A DNA stretch of 64,000 nucleotides from Ferranicluibacter quercicola (GTDB lineage Bacteria > Pseudomonadota > Alphaproteobacteria > Rhizobiales > Rhizobiaceae): NCBI RefSeq assembly GCF_021168455.1, contig NZ_JAJOZR010000001.1, forward strand, positions 310,001 to 374,000, given 5' to 3'. The notes below the pieces were generated by a model, which did not search any database, had not been told where the DNA came from, and saw only the letters and a list, made by a program, of their open reading frames with translations. This document shows, piece after piece, positions 42,955-51,020 of this stretch. Position 1 is the first letter of the stretch, and the number at the start of each line of letters is the position of its first letter. A program made the position numbers and the translations under genes.

Positions 42955-42957
42955 CTC

Positions 42958-44073
42958 ATGGCCTCCATCGAAATGCGTGATATCGTCAAGACCTATGGAG
43001 ACCACCCGGTGCTCCACGGGGTCGATCTGTCGATTGCGGACGGCGAGTTCATCGTTCTCGTCGGTCCCTCCGGCTGCGGCAAGTCCACTTTGCTGCGGAT
43101 GATCGCGGGTCTGGAATCGATCTCGTCCGGAACGATGTCGATCGACGGGCGCGAGGTCAACGATCTCAAGCCCAAGGACCGCGACATCGCCATGGTGTTC
43201 CAGTCCTATGCGCTCTATCCGCATATGACCGTCGCCGACAATATGAGCTACAGCCTGCGCTTGCGCCGCACGGCGAAGGAGAAGATCGCCGCCGCCGTTG
43301 CCGCCGCCTCCGCGAAGCTCGGCCTCGATCCGTTCCTCGCCCGGCGCCCCAAGGCCCTCTCCGGCGGGCAGCGGCAGCGCGTCGCCATGGGCCGCGCCAT
43401 CGTGCGGCAGCCGAAGGCCTTCCTGTTCGACGAGCCGCTCTCCAATCTCGATGCGCGCCTGCGCGAGCAGATGCGGGCCGAGATCAAGCGCATGCATGCC
43501 GAATTCGGTGCGACCTCCGTCTACGTCACCCACGACCAGATCGAGGCCATGACGCTCGCATCGCGCATCGTCGCGATGAATGCCGGCGCGGTGCAGCAAA
43601 TCGGCGCGCCGCTCGAGCTCTACGACCGGCCTGCCAACCTCTTCGTCGCCGGCTTCATCGGCTCGCCGGGCATGAACATGCTGGACGGCACGATGGTCTC
43701 CGACAACGGGACAAGCCTCGTGCGCCTGACGAACGGAACGACGATCGCGCTGGGGCAGGCGGTCGATCTGCCCGAGGGAACATCCGTTACGCTCGGCATC
43801 CGTCCCGAGCATGTCGCCATTCGCCCAGTGACCGGAGGCGTTGCGGCGTCCGTCGAACTGATCGAGCCGACCGGGCTTGGCATCATCCTCCACCTCACCG
43901 TACACGGGCTGCCGTTCAAGATCTTCACTAGCGACCGTGCGCTCCTCGCGCCGGGAACGAACCTTACCGTCGGCTTTCCCGCTGAGCGTCTGCATCTGTT
44001 CGGCCCGGACGGTCGCCGGATCGCGCTCGCCACGCCGGACGGCAGCATGCCTTTGTCGCTGACGGCGTCGTGA
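42958..44073 (+). CDS. ABC transporter ATP-binding protein (MalK/UgpC type)
   Basis: A 371-residue ATPase: Walker A GPSGCGKST (about residues 36-44), signature LSGGQRQRVAMGRAIV, Walker B FLFDEPLSNLD, switch His in VYVTHDQIEAMT, and a C-terminal TOBE domain (TLGIRPEHVAIR). It completes the importer that starts at 39854. It is closely similar in length and motifs to the ATPase at 15293. Confidence 0.94.
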   Translation: MASIEMRDIVKTYGDHPVLHGVDLSIADGEFIVLVGPSGCGKSTLLRMIAGLESISSGTMSIDGREVNDLKPKDRDIAMVFQSYALYPHMTVADNMSYSLRLRRTAKEKIAAAVAAASAKLGLDPFLARRPKALSGGQRQRVAMGRAIVRQPKAFLFDEPLSNLDARLREQMRAEIKRMHAEFGATSVYVTHDQIEAMTLASRIVAMNAGAVQQIGAPLELYDRPANLFVAGFIGSPGMNMLDGTMVSDNGTSLVRLTNGTTIALGQAVDLPEGTSVTLGIRPEHVAIRPVTGGVAASVELIEPTGLGIILHLTVHGLPFKIFTSDRALLAPGTNLTVGFPAERLHLFGPDGRRIALATPDGSMPLSLTAS

Positions 44074-44182
44074 TCGTCGAGCGACATCTTTCGGGGAACC
44101 GAACGGGTGGTTTCCGCCTTTCCGGGCTGCAGACGACGCCGACCGTGGTCTGCGTCATCATCCCATAAAGACGGAGTTCTCT

Positions 44183-44563
44183 ATGACAAAGCTCAAGACC
44201 CTCATCACCACCGCGACCCTCGCGCTTCTCTCGGGCGCCGGAGCCTCCTTCGCCCAGGCGCCGGCGACCGCAATGGTGGATGTGTCGGGAAAGACGATGG
44301 TTCCGGGCTTCAACGTCACGGCGGACGATCTGGAAAGCATGCACGTCTATAACGCGACCGGCCAGAAGATCGGCGAGATCGAGGATGTCGTGGGCAGCGA
44401 CAAGACGACGCCGACGGGCGTGGCGATCGATTTCGAGCGCGACGCCAATCTCGGACGCGAACATCGCGTGGTCGCTCTCGACAAGATCAAGCAGGACGGC
44501 CTGCGCCTCGTCGTGGATATCGATGCCGCGACAGCAGCACAGCTGCCCGTCTACGACGATTGA
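44183..44563 (+). CDS. Secreted PRC-barrel domain protein
   Basis: A 126-residue protein with a signal peptide of about 25 residues (cleavage after SFA) and one PRC-barrel: MHVYNATGQKIGEIEDVVGSD and VAIDFERDANLGREHRVVAL. Such periplasmic PRC-barrel proteins are common in Rhizobiales; function unknown. It stands alone between an ABC operon and the glucose dehydrogenase, with its own terminator. Confidence 0.85.
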   Translation: MTKLKTLITTATLALLSGAGASFAQAPATAMVDVSGKTMVPGFNVTADDLESMHVYNATGQKIGEIEDVVGSDKTTPTGVAIDFERDANLGREHRVVALDKIKQDGLRLVVDIDAATAAQLPVYDD

Positions 44564-44597
44564 CCGGAAGAGACGTTTCGGGTGACGAACGCAACAG

Positions 44598-44624
44598 AAC
44601 CGGCCTCATCGCGAGGCCGGTTTT
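44598..44624 (+). terminator. Terminator after the PRC-barrel gene
   Basis: AACCGGCCTC and GAGGCCGGTT pair perfectly around ATCGC and run into TTTTC. It separates the gene from the convergent glucose dehydrogenase. Confidence 0.85.
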
Positions 44625-44657
44625 CGTTTGAGGATGAGCGGGTAGGGCCGCTCGCTC

Positions 44658-47159
44658 CTACCGGTCGTCCAGCGCATAGGCGATGACATAATCGCCGCGG
44701 TCCTTCGACTGCCGGGCGCCGCCGGCGGAGATCACGATATACTGCTTGCCGGTCTTCTGCGACTTGTAGGTCATCGGCCCGCCCTGGCTGCCGACCGGCA
44801 GGCGGCCCTTCCAGACCTCGGCACCGGTGCGGCTGTCGAACGCCCGGAGGTAATAATCCTGCGTGCCGGCAATGAAGACGAGACCGCCCTGGGTCGCGAG
44901 CGTGCCGCCGAGCGTCGGCATGCCGACCGGGATAGGCAGCATCATCTTGATGCCGAAGGGGCCCGTATCCTGCACCGTGCCCACAGGAACCTGCCAGACG
45001 ATCTTGCGGGTCTTCAGGTCGATCGCCGTCAGCGAGCCGAAGGGCGGCTTCTGGCAGGGGATCTGCAGCTGCGAGAGGAAACGGTTCTTGTTGACCGAAT
45101 AGGGCGTGCCCTTCAGCGGAACGGCGCCCATCCCCGTGTTCGGCGTCTCGCCGCCGGCATTGACGGCGACCTTGCCGTCGACATCGCCCTGGTTCGGTCC
45201 CGATTTCGGCTGGGCGGCATCGCGCTGCGCGCTCTGCTCGACCGGCTGCGGGAACATCTGGATCCAGAGGCCGAGGCGCATGTCGTTGAAGAAGGCGAGA
45301 CCTGCCTCGGGATCGACGGACAGGCCGCCCCAGTTCATGCCGCCGAGCGAGCCGGGAAAGCTGAGCGCCACATCCGTGCCGGGCACGGTGTAGAGGCCGT
45401 CATAGCGCATGGACTTGAACTGGATCCGGCAAAGAAGCTGGTCGAACGGCGTTGCGCCCCACATGTCGGCTTCGGTCAGCGTCGCCGCACCGATCTGCGG
45501 CATGCCGACAGATCGGGGCTGGGTCGGCGCATATTGCTCCTGCCGGATCGTGCCGGGCTTTACCGGCTGCTCCACAACCTCCGTCAACGGCTTGCCCGTC
45601 GCCCGGTCGAGCACATAGACCTGACCTGCCTTCGTGCCGAACATGACGGCGGGGACGCTGCTGCCGTCTTCGCGCGGAAAGTCGATCAAGGTCGGCTGCA
45701 TCGGCACGTCGAAGTCCCAGAGGTCGTTGTGGACGGTCTGGTAGACCCATCTCTCCCGTCCGGTCGTCGCGTCGAGCGCGAGAACGGACGCGCCGTAGCG
45801 ATGATCGAGGGCTGTGCGCGAGCCGCCCCAGAGATCGACGGAGGGGCTGCCGACGGGCATGAACACGGTGTTCGACGCAGCATCGTAGGTCATGGGCGCC
45901 CAGACGTTCGGCGTCGAGCGCGTGTAGGTCTGTCCTTCCGGCGGAAGGCCGGTGATCGCGGGATTGCCGGGATCGAAGGCCCAGCGCAGGGCGCCGGTGA
46001 TGACGTCGAAACCGCGCATGACGCCACCCGGCATATCCACCTGGACGTTATCCGCGATGCGCCCGCCGACGACGACCGTCGTGCCGGCGATGGTCGGCGG
46101 CGAGGTCAGCTGGTAGTCCGGATCCGGCGCGGCGCCGAGGCCGACCTTCAGATCCACCCGGCCGGCCGTGCCGAAATCCGGGCAGAAGGCGCCTGTATCG
46201 GCATCGAGCGCGATGAGTTCGGCATTGATGGTGTTCATGAGAATACGGCGCTGGCACAGGGCGCCCGGCACAACGGCAACCGCGGTGACCGGCGTTGCCC
46301 CCGCCGCCGTCGGTTGTTGCAGCGGTGCGGCGGCGTCGAAATAGCCAAGGCCGCGGCATCGGTTCCAGACGGAGGCCTTCGCGTTGATCTCGGCCTTCCA
46401 GATTTCCTTGCCGGTATCCGCCTCGAGCGCGACGACATTGTTGTGCGGCGTGCAGAGGAAGACGCGGTCGCCGATTTGCAGAGGTGTCTGCTGGTCCTCG
46501 GCCTCGTTGCCGGTCGGGCTCTCGGCGACGTCGCCGGTCCTGTACGTCCATGCGACCTTCAGCTGGCCGACATTGTCGCGGTTGATCTGGTCGAGCGCGG
46601 CGAAGCGGCGCCCGGCCTGGTCGTTGCCGTAATGCGCCCAGTCCTTCTGCTCCCGCTCCGGATCGACCGGCACGAGCGGAGCGGCGGTTCCGGCAAAGGG
46701 CACCGGCGGATGCGGCACGAACATGCCGGCAAAGCCGGCGCCGGACGCGACCGCCAGCACGAGTGCAAGGCCGAGCGAGGGCAGGGTGGCGGGGCGCAAG
46801 CCCCGCGCACGCCGAAGAAGCGGCAGGCTCAGCGTAACGACGGTCGCGCCGACGCCGAATGCGAGCAGGCGCGAAACGAGCGGCCAGAAGTCGAACCCGA
46901 CCTCCCAGACCGCCCACACCACCGTCAGCGCCGAGACGACGAGGAACAGAATGGCGCCGGCCGGCCGACGGGCGAGAACCAGCGCGCCGGAGAGGATCAC
47001 GAGGACACCGGTCACGACGAAATAGAGGCTGCCGCCGAGAAGTGCCAGCCGTCCGCCGGCGATGGCAAGAAACAGGCCGACCAGAGCGAGCACGACACCC
47101 AGGATGATCAGCCAGATCCTGCCGAGGAGGCCAAGATGGCCGGGCGCTGCGTTCGTCAT
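44658..47159 (-). CDS. gcd: Membrane-bound PQQ-dependent glucose dehydrogenase
   Basis: An 833-residue enzyme: five transmembrane helices in residues 10-145 (LLGRIWLIILGVVLALVGLF onward), then a periplasmic eight-bladed PQQ beta-propeller. Propeller landmarks are DWAHYGNDQAGRRFAALDQIN, WAPMTYDAASNTVFMPVGS, MNWGGLSVDPEAGLAFFND and NRFLSQLQIPCQKPPFG. It oxidises D-glucose (or quinate/shikimate in close relatives) in the periplasm and passes electrons to ubiquinone. The start at 47159 (MTNAAPGHLGLLGRIW) is the family start. No PQQ biosynthesis genes are in the window. Confidence 0.9.
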   Translation of the reverse strand: MTNAAPGHLGLLGRIWLIILGVVLALVGLFLAIAGGRLALLGGSLYFVVTGVLVILSGALVLARRPAGAILFLVVSALTVVWAVWEVGFDFWPLVSRLLAFGVGATVVTLSLPLLRRARGLRPATLPSLGLALVLAVASGAGFAGMFVPHPPVPFAGTAAPLVPVDPEREQKDWAHYGNDQAGRRFAALDQINRDNVGQLKVAWTYRTGDVAESPTGNEAEDQQTPLQIGDRVFLCTPHNNVVALEADTGKEIWKAEINAKASVWNRCRGLGYFDAAAPLQQPTAAGATPVTAVAVVPGALCQRRILMNTINAELIALDADTGAFCPDFGTAGRVDLKVGLGAAPDPDYQLTSPPTIAGTTVVVGGRIADNVQVDMPGGVMRGFDVITGALRWAFDPGNPAITGLPPEGQTYTRSTPNVWAPMTYDAASNTVFMPVGSPSVDLWGGSRTALDHRYGASVLALDATTGRERWVYQTVHNDLWDFDVPMQPTLIDFPREDGSSVPAVMFGTKAGQVYVLDRATGKPLTEVVEQPVKPGTIRQEQYAPTQPRSVGMPQIGAATLTEADMWGATPFDQLLCRIQFKSMRYDGLYTVPGTDVALSFPGSLGGMNWGGLSVDPEAGLAFFNDMRLGLWIQMFPQPVEQSAQRDAAQPKSGPNQGDVDGKVAVNAGGETPNTGMGAVPLKGTPYSVNKNRFLSQLQIPCQKPPFGSLTAIDLKTRKIVWQVPVGTVQDTGPFGIKMMLPIPVGMPTLGGTLATQGGLVFIAGTQDYYLRAFDSRTGAEVWKGRLPVGSQGGPMTYKSQKTGKQYIVISAGGARQSKDRGDYVIAYALDDR

Positions 47160-47322
47160 GGGATTGTCCTCATCCTCGAAAACCAGAAATCGACACGCCG
47201 CGCGATCCTGCTTGCGTCGCGGCACCTGCGAACTATGCGGCGCGTCCATCCGAAACCGATCGCCGCGCATTAGGCGCGGCGTATGTATCGTCAGGGGTAA
47301 ACCAGGATGGTCGAGTCTGGCA

Positions 47323-47345
47323 ACCGTCTCGCGTCACGAGACGGT
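47323..47345 (-). terminator. Hairpin downstream of the PadR gene
   Basis: ACCGTCTCG and CGAGACGGT form a perfect nine-base-pair stem around CGTCA nine bases after the PadR stop codon. No T run follows, so termination strength is uncertain. Confidence 0.5.
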
Positions 47346-47354
47346 GGAAAGGGA

Positions 47355-48050
47355 TCAGCTCCGCTCGATGGCTTTCGCGGCCGCATCGAGTGCCGAGGCG
47401 ATCGCCTCGATGGTCTCGGCATCGACCGTCTCCTGCTTCAGCCGGAGGCGCAGGGCGAATTTGACGTTCTCCATGGCGCGCAGAACGGGCGGCGGGATGT
47501 GGCCGCGGGCCGAGGGCGAGAGACGGGCGAGCAGGACATCCGCCATCTCCCGGTTCTCCGTCAGGAAGGCCTGGCCCTCCTGCGTGATGCGGTAGAGCTT
47601 CCGGCCCTTTTCTTCCGGCTCGATCACCGCGTAGCCCATATCGTCGAGCCAGGCGAGGGTGGGGTAGGCGACGCCCGGGCTGGGGACGTAATTGCCGCCC
47701 GACCGTTCTTCGACGGCCTTGATCAGCTCGTAGCCGTGGCTCGGGCGGTCGGCGATCATCGCGAGGAGAAGCAGTCGGAACTCGCCATAGTCGAACAGGC
47801 GGTGTCGCCCGCCGCGGCGCTCGCCCTCATGTCCACCATGCCGACCATGGCGTTCGCCATGCTCTCCATGGTCCCCGCGCGGTCCGCCACGGGGACCGTG
47901 GCCGTGTCGCTCATGTTTTCCGTTATGCCCGTGTCGTTCCGCACGTGGGTGCTCTGCAGGCGAGGTTTTCGCTTCACCATGATCTGCGCGTTTCTCTGGA
48001 GACGGCATATCGGTCGTTTCAGGAAGGGGTGTCTGTTGATCTTTTGTCAT
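47355..48050 (-). CDS. yqjI: PadR family regulator with histidine-rich N-terminus (YqjI-like)
   Basis: A 231-residue regulator. Residues about 20-85 are very rich in His, Gly, Arg and Glu (HERHGHGPRGG, HGEHGERHGRHGGHEG), a metal-binding region. The PadR winged helix follows (LLLLAMIADRPSHGYELIKA, then GVAYPTLAWLDDMGYAV and YRITQEGQAFL). Escherichia coli YqjI has the same layout, represses the divergent ferric reductase gene yqjH and responds to nickel. The same divergent partner is present here, so the assignment is good. A palindromic site abuts its start codon. Confidence 0.88.
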   Translation of the reverse strand: MTKDQQTPLPETTDMPSPEKRADHGEAKTSPAEHPRAERHGHNGKHERHGHGPRGGPRGDHGEHGERHGRHGGHEGERRGGRHRLFDYGEFRLLLLAMIADRPSHGYELIKAVEERSGGNYVPSPGVAYPTLAWLDDMGYAVIEPEEKGRKLYRITQEGQAFLTENREMADVLLARLSPSARGHIPPPVLRAMENVKFALRLRLKQETVDAETIEAIASALDAAAKAIERS

Positions 48051-48056
48051 ATCGCG

Positions 48057-48074
48057 GATATATCACGATATATC
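48057..48074. promoter_or_regulatory. Candidate PadR/YqjI operator
   Basis: Two copies of the self-complementary octamer GATATATC, two bases apart, lie just upstream of the yqjI start and 80 bases before the divergent siderophore-reductase gene. The AT-rich palindrome fits the TATA-type sites of YqjI. Confidence 0.6.
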
Positions 48075-48155
48075 GGAATGTCAAGCTGACGCCTGATTGG
48101 TGGGCTTCGACGTACCGACATCTCGTATCCGTGTCTTCTGAAAGGACGCCCGACC

Positions 48156-48935
48156 ATGAACCTCTCCACGACCCCCTCCATGATCTCATCCGAAAACCAG
48201 CCACCGCGCATCGAGCGTGTTCGCCATGTGCTCACCCGGCGAACGCTGACGGTTTCCGCCATCGAACGCGTGACGCCCGCGATGGTGCGGATCACACTTC
48301 GTGGCGAAGACCTTGCCGGCTTCACGAGTCTGTCGCCCGACGATCATGTAAAGATCCTGCTGCCCTCCGCCACAGGCGAGGAGGAGCGCCGCGACTACAC
48401 ACCGCGCCGGTATGATGCCGAAACCGGCAGCCTCGCCATCGACTTCGCGCTGCACGAGGCCGGCCCGGCAACCCAGTGGGCGATGAATGCCAAGGTCGGC
48501 GACGAACTGCAGATCGGCGGACCGCGCGGTTCGGCCGTCATGCCCGCGACGGTGAAGCGTTGGTTGCTGATCGGAGACGAGACGGCCCTTCCGGCGATCG
48601 GCCGCCGGATCGAGGAGGCCGCCCCCGATCACGTCGTCACCAGCCTCGTGGCTGTCGCCGACGCCGGGGAAAAACAAGTCTTCGAGACCAAGGCATCGCT
48701 GAATGCGCTCTGGGCCTACCGCTCGCTTGCGTTCGCGAGCGATGCAGGCCCGCTTCTCGACCTGTTGAAGACCGTCACGATCGAGCCGGAAACCTTCGTC
48801 TGGATCGCGGCGGAAGCCTCCGTCACCCGCGCCTTGCGCGCGGAGGTCGAACGGCGGGGCCTGCCGCAGGGCTGGCTGAAGGCGGCCGGCTACTGGGTCA
48901 TGGGGAAGGCGGACGCTCATGAAAAATTCGACTGA
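48156..48935 (+). CDS. yqjH: Siderophore-interacting protein / NADPH-dependent ferric reductase (YqjH-like)
   Basis: A 259-residue FAD-binding SIP-family protein. The flavin site is RDYTPRRYDAETGSLAIDFALH; the phosphate loop is GGPRGSAVMP; the NADPH domain has RWLLIGDETALPAIGRRIEE and WIAAEASVTRALR; the C-terminus LKAAGYWVMGKADAHE is typical. It reduces ferric siderophores to free iron. An AAGGA site precedes the ATG. Divergent from the PadR/YqjI-like gene, probably its target. Confidence 0.9.
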   Translation: MNLSTTPSMISSENQPPRIERVRHVLTRRTLTVSAIERVTPAMVRITLRGEDLAGFTSLSPDDHVKILLPSATGEEERRDYTPRRYDAETGSLAIDFALHEAGPATQWAMNAKVGDELQIGGPRGSAVMPATVKRWLLIGDETALPAIGRRIEEAAPDHVVTSLVAVADAGEKQVFETKASLNALWAYRSLAFASDAGPLLDLLKTVTIEPETFVWIAAEASVTRALRAEVERRGLPQGWLKAAGYWVMGKADAHEKFD

Positions 48936-48956
48936 AAGACGCCAGCAGCACAAACG

Positions 48957-48987
48957 AAAACAGGCCCGGCGGGCGGCCGGACCTGTT
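48957..48987 (-). terminator. Terminator between convergent genes
   Basis: AACAGG-CCCGGC and GCCGG-ACCTGTT form a GC-rich stem with one mismatch around GGGCG. On the minus strand it ends in TTTTCG, so it terminates the small membrane gene, and it can also act for the plus-strand reductase gene. Confidence 0.7.
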
Positions 48988-49009
48988 CCGTCTGTCGATC
49001 ATGCCTCGC

Positions 49010-49177
49010 CTAGAAGACGGCGAGATACTTCAGCAGCGAGATGATGCCGATGATAATGACGATGATCTGGACGATCTGCTTGGCACGGCCGTCGATCGGC
49101 AGGCGTGCGACGAGATAGAGAACCAGAACAACGACGAGAAACGTGATCAGGATGCTGATCAGTGCAGAACTTCCCAT
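49010..49177 (-). CDS. Small hydrophobic membrane protein (Thivi_2564-type)
   Basis: A 55-residue protein, starting MGSSALISILITFLVVVLVL and ending LLKYLAVF. Two hydrophobic segments (residues about 5-25 and 36-53) flank a short polar turn RLPIDGRAKQ. An AAGGAG site eight bases before the ATG and the terminator just behind it support a real gene. The layout matches the small Thivi_2564-type membrane proteins; function unknown. Confidence 0.75.
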   Translation of the reverse strand: MGSSALISILITFLVVVLVLYLVARLPIDGRAKQIVQIIVIIIGIISLLKYLAVF

Positions 49178-49317
49178 AACCCCAACTCCTTACATTCAAG
49201 GCCTCCGGGAAATGCCTCCAGGACGCTGAAGAAGGAGATATGGCGGTTCCCTGTGAAGGGAAGGGCGTATCCGTCTGAAATTGATGGAAACTTGACGATG
49301 ACCATTGGCGGTTCCGT

Positions 49318-49524
49318 TCAGTCGCCGATCAGCCCGTCGAAGACTTCGAGCATCGCTTCGGAAATGGCCGTGCCGAGGGCGGCGGCGGTGGCGGCCAGAG
49401 CATCCTCGTTCATGTCGCGTGCGGCGATCGCAAAGGCGGCCCCCTCGCTCGTGACGATCTCCTGCGCGCGCTGGATCGCCCAAAGCGCAAAGTCGCTGCG
49501 GCTGCCGATTTCAGTGGTTTCCAA
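49318..49524 (-). CDS. Small conserved-looking hypothetical protein
   Basis: About 68 residues, beginning at a TTG codon with an AGGAG site seven bases upstream (LETTEIGSRSDFALWAIQRA). The sequence is helical and acidic at the end (AISEAMLEVFDGLIGD). No family is recognised. Divergent from the exonuclease gene. An in-frame extension upstream exists but would overlap the exonuclease promoter region. Confidence 0.5.
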   Translation of the reverse strand: METTEIGSRSDFALWAIQRAQEIVTSEGAAFAIAARDMNEDALAATAAALGTAISEAMLEVFDGLIGD

Positions 49525-49618
49525 GGGCTTGCTCCTGACGTTGACCTGGCACCGGGTTATACTGATCCAGACGAGTCCCGATAGACTCAAAGCACAGGAC
49601 GGGCGGAAGAGGCAGGCG

Positions 49619-50590
49619 ATGGCAATGCAGTTCGACATGTTTGCGCCGGAGGCGCGCGAGACATCCCGACCAGCGACACGCCGCGCGCGGCCCGCGCCTT
49701 CGCCATCCGGCCCGGCCGCGGAAGCAAGCCTCGTCGCCCAATTGACCGGTACCGGCCGCTACCGGATCCTGCGCAAGCTGGAGCCACGCGCGGTCACGGC
49801 GGAGCCTCGGCCCGGTTTTCCGTTGCGCGGGATCATTCTGGATACGGAAACCACGGGCCTCGATCATCGCCGCAACGAGATCATCGAGATCGGCGCCATC
49901 GCGTTTACCTATAATGCCAGCGGCGACATCGGGGATATCACCGGCGTCTTCGGCGGCTTGCGGCAGCCCGTCGCACCCATTCCGCCGGAGATCACGCGCC
50001 TGACGGGGATCACAGACGAGATGGTGGCGGGGCAGGAGATCGACGTCGCGGCGCTGGACGCCATGGTGGCACCGGCGGACCTCGTCATCGCCCACAACGC
50101 GGCCTTCGACCGGCCTTTCTGCGAGACATTTCACCCCGTCTTCGAACGCAAGGCATGGGCGTGTTCGAATGCGGAGATCGACTGGTCGGCACTCGACTAT
50201 GAAGGCACCAAGCTCGGCTATCTCATCGGTCAGGCAGGCTTCTTCCATGACGGTCACCGGGCGGTCGACGATTGCTTCGCGCTTCTGGAAGTGCTGAACC
50301 GAGCCGTCGACGGCGTTCCCACGGCCTTTGCCGAACTGCATCGGGCGAGCCAGGCCAGCCGTGTGCGCATCTATGCCGAGCACAGTCCCTTCGACATGAA
50401 GGACCACCTGAAGGCGCGGGGCTATCGCTGGGCGGACGGCAGCGACGGGCGGCCGAAATCCTGGTGGATCGAGATCGCGGAGGAGGCTGTGGATGAGGAA
50501 CTGCGCTTCCTGCGCAGCGAGATCTACCGCTATCCCGAGGCGGATCCGCCCAAACGGCGACTGACGGCCTTCGACCGGTTTCGCGCCTGA
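49619..50590 (+). CDS. DEDDh-type 3'-5' exonuclease (DNA polymerase III epsilon-like)
   Basis: A 323-residue protein. Residues about 75-235 are an epsilon-type exonuclease: motif I ILDTETTGLDHRRNEIIEIGA, motif II VIAHNAAFDRPF and motif III FHDGHRAVDDCFALL with the catalytic His and Asp. A C-terminal region of about 80 residues (ARGYRWADGSDGRPKSWWIEI) is a module often seen after such exonucleases. The first 70 residues are Ala/Pro/Arg-rich. The start at 49619 (MAMQFDMFAPE) fits the ribosome-site spacing. Confidence 0.88.
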   Translation: MAMQFDMFAPEARETSRPATRRARPAPSPSGPAAEASLVAQLTGTGRYRILRKLEPRAVTAEPRPGFPLRGIILDTETTGLDHRRNEIIEIGAIAFTYNASGDIGDITGVFGGLRQPVAPIPPEITRLTGITDEMVAGQEIDVAALDAMVAPADLVIAHNAAFDRPFCETFHPVFERKAWACSNAEIDWSALDYEGTKLGYLIGQAGFFHDGHRAVDDCFALLEVLNRAVDGVPTAFAELHRASQASRVRIYAEHSPFDMKDHLKARGYRWADGSDGRPKSWWIEIAEEAVDEELRFLRSEIYRYPEADPPKRRLTAFDRFRA

Positions 50591-50637
50591 TCGGACGTGG
50601 TCGGTTCCCAGCGCTTCAGTCCTGCTCCTACCGCATG

Positions 50638-50686
50638 GCTGCAGTGCAAAGACGTCTCTGGGATCGATCGCCAAAATCCGTATACT
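50638..50686 (+). promoter_or_regulatory. Promoter region of the second anti-SD sRNA
   Basis: GCTGCAGTGCAA (50638-50649) and a -10-like TATACT (50681-50686), 31 bases apart, match the arrangement before copy 1. Confidence 0.5.
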
Positions 50687-50693
50687 CAGATCT

Positions 50694-50847
50694 AACGAAG
50701 CGATGCACCTCCTCCCGCAAAGCTTCGTTCCACAGATGTCCTACTCCTCCTCCCAGGGACGTCTGTTCGAACATCGGCACTCCTCCTCCCAGCCCATGTT
50801 CGGTTTTTTCGGAAAGCCTGCCGCACCTCCTCCCGCGGCAGGCTTTT
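50694..50847 (+). ncRNA. sRNA with four anti-Shine-Dalgarno loops (ar14/NfeR1-like), copy 2
   Basis: About 154 bases in the gap between the exonuclease and the TRAP operon. CCTCCTCCC occurs four times (50708, 50746, 50782, 50826), each in a hairpin loop. The first and last hairpins resemble copy 1 in sequence (the terminator stem GCCTGCCGC/GCGGCAGGC is identical, ending in TTTT). The middle two have different stems that still pair: ACAGATGTCC/GGACGTCTGT and GAACAT/ATGTTC plus GGC/GCC. Conserved pairing with changed bases is strong evidence for an RNA gene. I see nothing else in 50848-50960. Confidence 0.87.
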
Positions 50848-50960
50848 CCGTTTCTGGAGATCTTCCATGATCGATGCTGTGTGTCTGCGGCGGACCGGTA
50901 TCCGCCATGACGAGGCGCGGGTCTGCGCTGCGTCAGCCGCCGCACGTTGCTCCGGGACGC

Positions 50961-50994
50961 AAAAACGCCCCGCATCGGAATGATGCAGGGCGTT
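50961..50994 (-). terminator. Terminator of the galacturonate operon
   Basis: On the minus strand AACGCCC-GCATC and GATGC-GGGCGTT pair (one C-A mismatch) around GGAAT and end in TTTTTGCG, 27 bases after the gaaM stop codon. Confidence 0.8.
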
Positions 50995-51020
50995 GCGAGA
51001 CCTGTGGATGCGCCGGGCGT

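Noticed and set aside
49180..49320. Two GGAAC motifs upstream of the small membrane protein as EcfG sigma-factor sites
   Set aside because: The distance to any CGTT/GTT element is 19-20 bases, not the 16-17 required.
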